Shown: piece by piece, positions 9,301 to 17,300 of the stretch | Numbering within the stretch: the stretch's first letter is position 1 | Layout: each line of letters opens with the position of its first letter | DNA from: Vibrio sp. qd031 | Lineage (GTDB): Bacteria > Pseudomonadota > Gammaproteobacteria > Enterobacterales > Vibrionaceae | NCBI RefSeq assembly: GCF_002100145.1 | Contig: NZ_JXQD01000036.1 | Span: forward strand, 228,950 to 292,949 | DNA: 64,000 nt | Direction: 5' to 3' | Made by a program: the position numbers and the translations under genes | The notes under the pieces: generated by a model | Databases searched by the model: none | Told to the model about the DNA's origin: nothing | Seen by the model: only the letters and a program-made list of their open reading frames with translations

Positions 9301-10857
9301 GATCGGCGGGTTCGTTACCTGAGCGAATTTCTGTCTAAAGTAATCAGTAACCAAACGTTCCTTAGAAGAGAGCACCGCCATTGGGGTATCGTCACCCATT
9401 GAGCCCGTTGCCTCTTGTCCCATATCCCCAAGCACTCGTAGAACCTGATCCACTTCTTCGTTTGACACAGCAAATTGCTTTTGGAAGGTTTTGAGTTGGT
9501 TTTCATCAAACACGCGCTCACCGACTTTATCGTCAGCAAGCTCAGAGAAGGGGGTTAAGCGTTTGACGTGCTCGTCCATCCACGCTTTGTAGGGGTGGCG
9601 AGATTTTAAGTCGGCATCAATATCGTCTGAGTGCCACAGCTTGCCTTCGAGTGTATCAACAACCAAAAGCTCACCTGGGCCAACGCGGCCTTTTTCGGAC
9701 ACTTCATCGGGGGTGTAGTCCCAGATGCCTACTTCAGACGCAAGGGTAATAAAACCATCTTTAGTGATGACGTAGCGAGCCGGGCGTAAACCATTTCTAT
9801 CTAAGTTACATGCGGCGTAGCGACCGTCAGACAAGACAATGCCAGCAGGGCCATCCCAAGGTTCCATGTGCTTAGAGTTAAAGTCATAAAAGGCTTTTAG
9901 CTCGTCGTCCATATCTGGGTGATTTTGCCACGCTGGCGGAACAAGCATGCGCATCGCTCGAAACAGATCCATACCACCGGCAAAAAACAGATCGAGCATA
10001 TTATCTAGGCTTGATGAGTCTGAGCCTGATTCATTAACGAAAGGCGCAGCAGCTTGTAGATCAGGAATTAACGGGGTTTTGAATTTGTATGCTCGCGCTC
10101 GCGCCCACTGACGATTGCCTTCAATGGTATTGATCTCGCCATTGTGCGCCATGTACCTAAAGGGTTGAGCCAACGGCCATTTTGGCGAGGTATTGGTTGA
10201 GAATCGTTGGTGGAACAGACAAATGGAAGATTCCATTCTGAGATCGGCCAAATCCAAATAAAAACGAGGCAAATCAGCGGGCATGCACAGCCCTTTGTAG
10301 ACAATCACATTGGTTGAAAGGCTACAAACGTAAAACTCTTTGTCGTCGACCAATGCTTTTTCTATGCGTCGTCTTGCCACATACAGGCGGCGCTCAATAT
10401 CGCGCTCACTCCAACCCGCGGGGGCAGTGATAAATACTTGCTCAATATTTGGCAATGTCGTGAGTGCGATAGGCCCCAATACTTCAGCATTGGTCGGCAC
10501 TTCACGCCATCCAGCCACGGTGAAGGTTTCGGTTGCCAGTTCTCGATTCACAACGTCTCGAGAATGATGCGCTTTGGTGGTGTCCGTGCTGGTAAATATC
10601 ATACCTACGGCATATTGCTTACCAAGCTTTATACCACCTTCTTCGGCGACTAAGCGTAAGTAGCTGTCTGGTTTTTGCAGTAATAAACCACAACCATCAC
10701 CGGTTTTACCATCGGCATTAATGCCGCCACGGTGGGTCATGCGATCGAGGGCTGAAATCGCTGTTCTGACTAACTTGTGGCTTGGTTGCCCTTGCATATG
10801 GGCGATGAGGCCAAATCCACAGTTGTCTTTCTCGAGCGTGGGATCGTAAAGAGCCAT
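6394..10857 (-). CDS. gltB: Glutamate synthase (NADPH) large subunit, E. coli type
   Basis: A 1487-residue GOGAT alpha subunit, clearly the E. coli GltB orthologue over its whole length. A 12-residue propeptide precedes the Ntn nucleophile Cys13 (KDNCGFGLIAH), which releases ammonia from glutamine. The central and FMN-binding synthase domains follow, then the 3Fe-4S ligands in CKFLRICHLNNC near residue 1105, and the C-terminal glycine-rich beta-helix (about 1240-1440) ending AELRVQAQ. In the normally conserved GYDGGTGASP motif one Gly is Ala here (GGTAAS). AAAGGAG precedes the ATG. The gene leads the gltB-gltD operon and is one of two GOGATs in the window. Confidence 0.97.
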   Translation of the reverse strand: MALYDPTLEKDNCGFGLIAHMQGQPSHKLVRTAISALDRMTHRGGINADGKTGDGCGLLLQKPDSYLRLVAEEGGIKLGKQYAVGMIFTSTDTTKAHHSRDVVNRELATETFTVAGWREVPTNAEVLGPIALTTLPNIEQVFITAPAGWSERDIERRLYVARRRIEKALVDDKEFYVCSLSTNVIVYKGLCMPADLPRFYLDLADLRMESSICLFHQRFSTNTSPKWPLAQPFRYMAHNGEINTIEGNRQWARARAYKFKTPLIPDLQAAAPFVNESGSDSSSLDNMLDLFFAGGMDLFRAMRMLVPPAWQNHPDMDDELKAFYDFNSKHMEPWDGPAGIVLSDGRYAACNLDRNGLRPARYVITKDGFITLASEVGIWDYTPDEVSEKGRVGPGELLVVDTLEGKLWHSDDIDADLKSRHPYKAWMDEHVKRLTPFSELADDKVGERVFDENQLKTFQKQFAVSNEEVDQVLRVLGDMGQEATGSMGDDTPMAVLSSKERLVTDYFRQKFAQVTNPPIDPLREKHVMSLATSIGQEMNVFNETDGHAHRVTFDSPVLLYSDMQQLLTLDTEYYQPSIIDINYDPQHLDLEQAIHQVCDKATAAVKQGSVLLVLSDRELQKGLLPVPAAMAVGAVQTRLIDENLRCDANIIAETGSVRDPHQFAVLLGFGATAIYPYLAYETLGKVIDDGAIDKSYRQVMQNYQSGINKGLYKIMSKMGISTIASYRCSQLFEAVGLSESVVDLCFKGVTTRIQGADFADFQQDLFNLSRKAWAKRKSIDHGGLLKYVHGGEYHAYNPDVVSTLQTAVKTGEATDYKTYAKHVNARPAAMLRDLMQLKKSDSPLALDQIEPNTELFKRFDSAAMSIGALSPEAHQALATAMNRLGGYSNSGEGGEDPSRFGTERNSRIKQVASGRFGVTPHYLTNADVLQIKVAQGAKPGEGGQLPGHKVTAEIAKLRYSVQGVTLISPPPHHDIYSIEDLAQLIFDLKQVNPKALVSVKLVSEPGVGTIATGVAKAYADLITISGYDGGTAASPLTSVKYAGSPWELGLAETQQALVANGLRHKIRLQVDGGLKTGLDVVKGAILGAESFGFGTAPMVAMGCKFLRICHLNNCATGVATQDQTLRDEYFKGLPEMVINYFTGLADEVRELLAELGVEKLTDLIGRTDLLEAVEVKTAKQSKLDLSHILEAPVSPGDFPLFWTEPNQPFDNAELNQKMVSDALAAVEAKESLNLFYDVINTDRSVGARLSGEIAQRYGNAGVSGSPIKVHLNGTAGQSFGVWNAGGLELLLTGDANDYVGKGMAGGKIVIKPHTGTTFACNEATIIGNTCLYGATGGKLFAAGRAGERFGVRNSGTIAVVEGAGDNACEYMTGGIVAILGATGVNFGAGMTGGFAYVLDENGDFSGRVNGESVESLPLNELAIHQEHLRGLIAQHLELTQSSHAETILANFDEWIPKFHLVKPKAADLRTLLGHQSRSAAELRVQAQ

Positions 10858-11279
10858 TGCTTTACTCCTTTTGCAACTTGTCTTTGCTCTGTCTTCCTGA
10901 CAGATACTCTTTGAATTTTGACGAACTAAATTCTAATTTTTATCATCCTGATATGACTATTTATTTAACATTTTACTCAAGTTTTATTATCAGGGATTTG
11001 ACAAAGTATAAGGAAATGACGCAAAGGTCAAGGTGGCTTTGATAGAGGTTAGTAAAGCAGTAGTTGGTATAAAAAGTCTCTTAGATTGCTATATTTCGAT
11101 TAGGTTTTAGTGATAAAGAATAGACCCAATCAGAACATTGTTTCGTTTTTACCCGATCGATGTTGATGCTTGGCAAGTCGATACATCAACAGTCAAACGG
11201 GTAAAAATTGTTACGGCCTAACGAGCACTATAAATGAGCACTTGCTGTTTAGATGATTAATGCTTTATTCGCGATGACA
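10858..11279. other. Intergenic region between gltB and the upstream lipoprotein gene
   Basis: 422 bases without a convincing gene. The part next to gltB is AT-rich and must hold the gltB promoter. A TTGACC (11031-11026) with TATACT (11010-11005) on the minus strand is a possible but short-spaced (15 bp) sigma-70 site. No sigma-54 (GG-N10-GC) element was seen. A large nested inverted repeat lies at 11146-11207. Confidence 0.5.
11146..11207. repeat. Large nested inverted repeat
   Basis: Outer arms TTTTTACCCG (11146-11155) and CGGGTAAAAA (11198-11207); inner arms TGTTGATG (11161-11168) and CATCAACA (11184-11191) around a 15-base loop. Spacers of 5 and 6 bases separate the arms. It sits about 70 bases past the stop of the leftward lipoprotein gene and 290 bases before gltB. 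It could terminate the former or be a binding site or structured leader for the latter. Confidence 0.6.
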
Positions 11280-12605
11280 TTATTCTCGATAGAAAAACAA
11301 GATTTCCTCATTTCCATCTTCAATGACTGTCAACTGCAAAACGTTGTTCTCTACGACAACATAGAGTTCATCACCGTTCGTATTATCAACAAAACTAGAT
11401 AAGCCGACCGCACCATTCAGGTCTCTAAACTCAGGATCCGGGATCGACACTGTTAATCGATTGTTAGATTCGTCAAGAGTGTATAAGCCCCATTCCAGGC
11501 CGTTTAATTCGTGAGGGTTATCGGCATTTTCAGGATCTAGGTCGACTTCTGCATGAACGTAACTCCCATCATCTAGAAAGGTAATAGACAAAAGCTCATT
11601 TTCTGTCGTTTGATTGAACCATGTACCTGTCAATCCAACATTCTCAACTTTCGTAAATTCACGCGTGTACACCTCGACCTCTTGACCAGATTCATAATCG
11701 GTAATAGTAAAAGTGATTTGGCTCGGTGTTGGGTAGCTTATTTTGATGGTTTCACCATCCAAATCGCTTGTGTTGGAAACATCTGAATCACTCACTACAC
11801 CTGTGAGTCCGGTATTATCATTTTGATCGAGCATATTGCCACCAGGAACAGGATATAAATACCCAGTCGAAGTGACTTTATAGTTGCCCCATTCGAGCCC
11901 ATTGTATTCATCAGGCCCCTGCTCAGTTTGATATTGGACATACGTACCATCAGAATAGAAGGTGAACATGAGTAAACCATCAGTGTTGCTGCTAAATTGA
12001 CCTAACCACGTGCCGACAAATGGACCATTAAGAATACCGTAATGGTGCAAGCTTTCCGTGAAGTGGGCAATAGCATCGTTTTTTTCGACAAGGTTTCCAT
12101 TGTTGCCACCGACTTTAGCGACTAGGGCCATAACTTCACTATTGTTTTCAAACACCGTCTCAGGAACCGAAAAGTCAATGTATTCAGATGCGGCTTCTTT
12201 TGCAGCGCCGGTTATCGTAATGCCGTTTGTGGGATCACCATCGCCATCGAGCGACTGCAAGAGACGAAGAATATTAGAGACTACAGCAGATTGTTCATCT
12301 CGATTATTTGCCAGATCCAACGGTGTGAGTACTGTTTTAGCAGGTACTGATTGAAAGACGATATTTCCGATGGAAAATTCGACTGTTTCTCCATCTAAAT
12401 ATTTAAATTGTCCGCTCTGATCGGTTACACCTTTTTGAGTCTCTGTGTTGTAATCAATATTGATCACTGCAGAATCAATGAGTTTACCGGTAAAAGTTGA
12501 TGTTTCCGTTGTTCCCGGAGTGGATTGGACTGTTGGCGAATCCGAGCCTCCACAACCTATAAGTACACTTGCGACGCATAAAAATACCAACGTATATCTA
12601 GCCAT
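11280..12605 (-). CDS. Putative lipoprotein with two repeated beta-rich domains
   Basis: A 441-residue secreted protein with a lipobox (MARYTLVFLCVASVLIGC, Cys18) followed by a Ser/Thr linker. Residues about 38-130 contain TGKLIDSAVIN...GVTDQSGQFKYLDGETVEFSIGNI, a carboxypeptidase-regulatory-like beta module common in marine bacterial surface proteins, then a LQSLDGDGDPTNGI segment. Two tandem related domains follow. Both carry G-x-W near the start, an F/L-x-DG(T/S)YV strand and an NGLEWG(N/L)Y motif (about residues 196-300 and 325-440), suggesting an internal duplication of a lipocalin-like barrel. Function unknown. It has its own AGGAG site and separates the two glt operons. Confidence 0.7.
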   Translation of the reverse strand: MARYTLVFLCVASVLIGCGGSDSPTVQSTPGTTETSTFTGKLIDSAVINIDYNTETQKGVTDQSGQFKYLDGETVEFSIGNIVFQSVPAKTVLTPLDLANNRDEQSAVVSNILRLLQSLDGDGDPTNGITITGAAKEAASEYIDFSVPETVFENNSEVMALVAKVGGNNGNLVEKNDAIAHFTESLHHYGILNGPFVGTWLGQFSSNTDGLLMFTFYSDGTYVQYQTEQGPDEYNGLEWGNYKVTSTGYLYPVPGGNMLDQNDNTGLTGVVSDSDVSNTSDLDGETIKISYPTPSQITFTITDYESGQEVEVYTREFTKVENVGLTGTWFNQTTENELLSITFLDDGSYVHAEVDLDPENADNPHELNGLEWGLYTLDESNNRLTVSIPDPEFRDLNGAVGLSSFVDNTNGDELYVVVENNVLQLTVIEDGNEEILFFYRE

Positions 12606-12849
12606 ACTAAGCTCCTAGACGTTAATAGCAATCTAAAATACGACCCATTGTATTTATCCAAATGGCGATCCACTTTCAATGATACACAAGAGGTCCGATG
12701 TGTTGTTGGTGCGATTTGAGTATATTTAAGTACCACCAAAGGGGTGTCTCAAATTTGAGAATTAAATGTTTTCGTTTGATTTTTGGTTGCACTATGGGAA
12801 ACAAAGTTTTTTCTTGCGTTCTTCATTTGCAATGTATTTCATAAAAAAA
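12606..12849. other. Promoter region of the 441-aa lipoprotein
   Basis: AT-rich spacer between the lipoprotein start and the gltD2 terminator. AGGAG lies upstream of the ATG at 12605. I see no gene, no clear CRP or FNR box, and no repeat. A sigma-70 promoter is expected here but no hexamer pair is convincing. Confidence 0.4.
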
Positions 12850-12872
12850 GGCCAGCACTTTCGTGCTGGCCA
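12841..12872 (-). terminator. Rho-independent terminator of the second glt operon
   Basis: Perfect 9-bp stem GGCCAGCAC (12850-12858) / GTGCTGGCC (12863-12871) with a tetraloop. On the minus strand a run of seven T follows (12849-12843). It lies about 30 bases past the stop of the leftward gltD2 gene. Confidence 0.93.
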
Positions 12873-12902
12873 ACAATAAAGTTTGGAAGGAAACTTTATC
12901 GA

Positions 12903-14375
12903 TTAGCTCGCGGATAGCATCAACGAGTCCGCTTTCGCTTCTAGCTTGGTGTTCCCCATGAGGTAGGCATCGACGGTGCGAGCACACTCACGGCCTTCGT
13001 TAATACAACGAACCACCAATGATTGACCTGTACGCATGTCACCTGCGGCGAATACGCCTTCTTGGTTTGTGGCAAAGTCCGTCGTCGCTACGTTGCCGCG
13101 CTCATCCAGTGCGATGTCAAGCTGCGCAAGTACACCGGTTGGTTCTGGGTGTAAGAAGCCCATCGCTAGGAACGCCATGTCACAAGGGAGTACGCGTTCA
13201 CTGCCAGCCACTTCGACAAAGTTAGGGCGCTGGCCTTCTTCGGCTTCTTCCCAAGTGATGTCAGCAATACGAAGACCAGTCACTTCACCTTTGTCGTTAC
13301 CAATAAACTCTTTAGTCAGAATATTCCAATGACGGTCCACACCTTCCTCGTGAGAGGTTGAGGTACGAAGAATCATTGGGTACTGCGGCCACGGCATGTT
13401 AGCAGGGCGCTTTTCTGGAGGCATTGGCATGATTTCAACTTGCGTGATGCTTGCTGCACCATGACGGTTAGAGGTACCCACACAGTCAGAGCCTGTATCA
13501 CCACCACCGATCACAACAACGTGCTTACCTTTGGCGTGGATCTCTTCTGTTTTAAGATCCATGTCGTTAGCGCGGCGGTTGTTTTGACCCAAAAATTGCA
13601 TCGCAAAGTAGACGCCTTTGTTGTCACGCCCTGGAATTGGCAGGTCGCGAGGCACAGTAGAGCCACCCGTCAGCAACACTACATCAAACTCCTGACGAAG
13701 CTGCGCGGCGTTGACATCGACACCGATGTGCTGATTGACTTTAAACTCTACGCCCGCTTCGGCCATCAGGTTGATCTTACGATCAATCACTTCCATGCTG
13801 AGTTTGAAATCAGGAATACCGAAGCGCAATAGACCGCCAACTTTTTCATCGCGTTCAAATACTGTCACGCTGTGGCCAGCGCTATTGAGCTGCTCTGCAG
13901 CAGACAAACCAGCAGGTCCCGAACCGATGATCGCGACGGTTTTACCCGTACGTGAACGAGGCGTTTTTGGTTTTGCATAGCCTTCACGGTATGCGGTTTC
14001 AACAATCGTCTTTTCAATATTACAGATTGTGATTGGATCTTGGTTAATCCCTAACACACATGAGCTTTCACAAGGTGCTGGGCAAACGCGACCCGTAAAC
14101 TCTGGGAAGTTATTGGTCGAGCTTAGAATGTTCCAAGCTTCTTCCCAGCTGTCGCGGTAAACCGCGTCATTAAACTCAGGAATGATGTTACCAATCGGGC
14201 AGCCGTTATGACAAAACGGTACACCACAATCCATACATCGAGAGGCTTGAGTATTGATCTTCGCGCCAAACTCTTCGTTTAACACAAACTCTTTGTTGTG
14301 CTTGATACGCTCAGCCGGATCCACCTTCTGTGGCAGTTCACGACCATGCTCTAAAAATCCAGTAGGCTTACCCAT
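12903..14375 (-). CDS. gltD: Second glutamate synthase small subunit (GltD-like)
   Basis: A 490-residue FAD/NAD(P)H oxidoreductase subunit of glutamate synthase, from a lineage distinct from the gltD at 4963. Cluster ligands are CMDCGVPFCHNGC and GRVCPAPCESSC. FAD binding is in VAIIGSGPAGLSAA near residue 148 and NAD(P)H binding in VVVIGGGDTGSDC near 287. The C-terminal EGVFAAGDMRTGQSLVVRCINEGR completes the family. It probably feeds electrons to the adjacent 1.5k-residue large subunit. The two genes overlap by one base (TAATG), indicating translational coupling. A strong terminator follows. The electron donor (NADPH or NADH) cannot be told from sequence by eye. Confidence 0.93.
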   Translation of the reverse strand: MGKPTGFLEHGRELPQKVDPAERIKHNKEFVLNEEFGAKINTQASRCMDCGVPFCHNGCPIGNIIPEFNDAVYRDSWEEAWNILSSTNNFPEFTGRVCPAPCESSCVLGINQDPITICNIEKTIVETAYREGYAKPKTPRSRTGKTVAIIGSGPAGLSAAEQLNSAGHSVTVFERDEKVGGLLRFGIPDFKLSMEVIDRKINLMAEAGVEFKVNQHIGVDVNAAQLRQEFDVVLLTGGSTVPRDLPIPGRDNKGVYFAMQFLGQNNRRANDMDLKTEEIHAKGKHVVVIGGGDTGSDCVGTSNRHGAASITQVEIMPMPPEKRPANMPWPQYPMILRTSTSHEEGVDRHWNILTKEFIGNDKGEVTGLRIADITWEEAEEGQRPNFVEVAGSERVLPCDMAFLAMGFLHPEPTGVLAQLDIALDERGNVATTDFATNQEGVFAAGDMRTGQSLVVRCINEGRECARTVDAYLMGNTKLEAKADSLMLSAS

Positions 14376-17300
14376 TACACTGCCTCCGCTTCAGTTTGTT
14401 CCGCTTGTTCTTTACGTTTTTGTAGCACTGCTTTGTAGTCGCGTGGCATAACTTTTACCATCGACGCGAGGCTTTGCTCAAAGTTGTCTAAGAACGATTT
14501 CGCGACGTCACTTCCTGTGAACTCCACGTGTTTTGTGAGCATATCGAGAAGCAGGTCTTTGTCTTCTTGCTCGATAGGATCTAGGTCGACCAGTTCTGGG
14601 TTAAGTTTGGATTCAAAGTCACCAGACTTGTCCCACACGTAAGCGACACCGCCACTCATACCGGCTGCAAAGTTGCGTCCAGTAGAGCCAAGGATGATTG
14701 CTGCACCACCGGTCATGTACTCACAGCCGTGATCACCCACCCCTTCTACAACCACTTTGGCACCAGAGTTACGCACACAGAAGCGCTCACCTGCCATACC
14801 GCGAATGAACGACTCACCCGAGGTTGCGCCATAGAAGCAGACGTTACCTACTACAATGTTGTCTTCAGGAACGATGGTCGACTGGCTGTCTGGGTAGAGC
14901 ACCAATGTGCCGCCTGATAAGCCTTTGCCCCAGTAGTCGTTTGCGTCACCTTCGACTTCAAACTTCACGCCTTTAGCCAAGAATGCACCAAAAGATTGAC
15001 CTGCAGAGCCCGTAAACTTCACCTGCATTGGTTGAGGTAAGCCTTGGTCTTTATAGACCTTAGAAATCTCATTCGACAACATGGTACCCGCAGAGCGGTC
15101 AGTGTTGATGATTGGGAAATCGGCTGTCACCGCTTCACCTTTCTCAAGGGCAGGAATAGCTGCTTGGATCAGCTTGCGATCCAAAACCTCTTCCAGGTTA
15201 TGGTTTTGCTCTATTTGGTTGTACACGCCGTCTTCTTCACGTGCCTGCTCAATGTGCAGGACAGGTGTAAGATCGAGGTTTTTGTATTTCCAGTGACCAA
15301 TATCGCTGCGCACTTTCAGCTTGTGTGACTGACCAACCATCTCATCGATGGTGCGGTAACCAAGCTCTGCCATGATTTCACGCAGACCTTCAGCCATGTA
15401 CTGGAAGAACGTTACTACATCTTCTACGCGGCCATCAAAGCGCTCACGCAATGTTTTGTTTTGTGTCGCAATACCTACTGGGCAGGTGTTCTTATGACAC
15501 TTACGCATCATGATACAGCCTTCAACAACCAGCGCTGCTGTTGCCACCCCCCATTCTTCTGCACCAAGCAGAGTCGCAACGGCAAGGTCACGAGGGGTTT
15601 TCATTTGGCCGTCAGACTGAACCACAATACGGTTACGCAGACCATTTTTTAGAAGCGTTTGATGCGTTTCAGCAAGACCAAGTTCCCATGGCAGACCAGT
15701 GTGTCGAATTGACGACATAGGAGATGCACCTGTACCACCGTCAAATCCGGCAATCAGTACCACATCGGCTTTTGCTTTTGCAACGCCCGATGCGATGGTG
15801 CCGACACCTGCTTCAGAGACGAGTTTTACGTTAACACGGCCTGAGCGGTTCGCGTTTTTCAAGTCGTAGATCAGCTGAGCCAAATCTTCGATAGAGTAAA
15901 TATCGTGATGCGGTGGTGGCGAAATCAAGCCAACGCCTGGGGTCGAGTGACGTGTTGCACCGATCCAGTCATCCACTTTGTCACCCGGTAGCTGCCCACC
16001 TTCACCTGGCTTTGCACCTTGCGCCATTTTAATCTGAATTTCGTCAGAGTTGGTTAGGTAGTAAGAGGTAACACCAAATCGGCCAGATGCGACCTGCTTA
16101 ATAGCAGAGCGTTCCCAGTCACCGTTTTCTTTACGTTCGAAACGTGCTGGATCTTCACCACCTTCCCCCGAGTTGGATTTCGCGCCAATGCGGTTCATCG
16201 CAACGGCAAGCGTTGAGTGCGCTTCGTACGAGATTGAACCAAACGACATCGCACCTGTTGCAAAGCGCTTCAAAATGCTTTCAATTGGCTCCACTTCTTC
16301 CAGTGGGATAGAACCTGCTGGGTTCTTCACAAAATCCAATTGGCTACGCAATGTTGCAGCGTTGTCGCCTTGCGCGTCGACGGCATGTGCGTATTGCTTG
16401 AACTGAGCGTAATTCTTTTCGCGTGTCGATTGCTGCAACAGAGAAATCGTTTCTGGATTGAACAGGTGTTTCTCACCACGTTGTTTCCATTGATATACGC
16501 CGCCAACATCCAATACATTGACTGGGATTTCGCGTGTTGGGTAACCCACACGGTGACGCACTAATACTTCTTTAGCGATGTCATCGATGGTCAAACCCTG
16601 AATACGAGAAACCGTACCCGTAAAGTATTTATCAACAACCGGCTTGCTGATACCCAGTGCTTCAAAAATTTGTGCACCGTGGTAAGACTGCAAGGTTGAA
16701 ATACCCATCTTAGAGAAAATCTTAAGCAGGCCGCCGTTAACCGCTTTACGGTAGTTGTCGAACAACACACGAGGATCGGCTTCTGGATCGAGTTTCTTCT
16801 TAGTTTGCAGATCCCTAATGGTTTCGATCACAAGGTAAGGGTTTACTGCGTTGGCACCGTAACCAATTAAAGTTGCGAAATGGTGCGTTTCACGCGCGTC
16901 ACCCGTCTCTACGACGATGTCACATTTAGCACGTAATCCTTTACGAATTAGGTGGTGATGGACCGCGCCTACGGCCAGCATTGCTGGGATAGCCGCGTGG
17001 TTAGAGTTTACTGCTCGGTCAGTCAGCAAGATAATCGAGTAGCCATCGACCACTGCATCTTCAGCGTATTGGCAAATACGTTTTAGAGCGCGCTCTAGAC
17101 GGCCAGTGTCTTCATTAGCCTGGAAAACAATATCTAAGGTTTTTGCCTGCAAGTGCTCGTTATCGATCGCACGCAGTTTTTCAAGCTCTGAGTTAGCCAG
17201 TACTGGCGACTCTAGCTCTACTTTTTGACAATGCTCTGGGGTTTCAGTGAGCAGGTTTTGGTCCTTACCTAGATAGGTATTTAGGGACATAACCATACGT

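Noticed and set aside
13440..13832. 130-residue frame on the plus strand
   Set aside because: It lies entirely inside the minus-strand second gltD, lacks a ribosome site, and its composition is that of antisense to a conserved gene.
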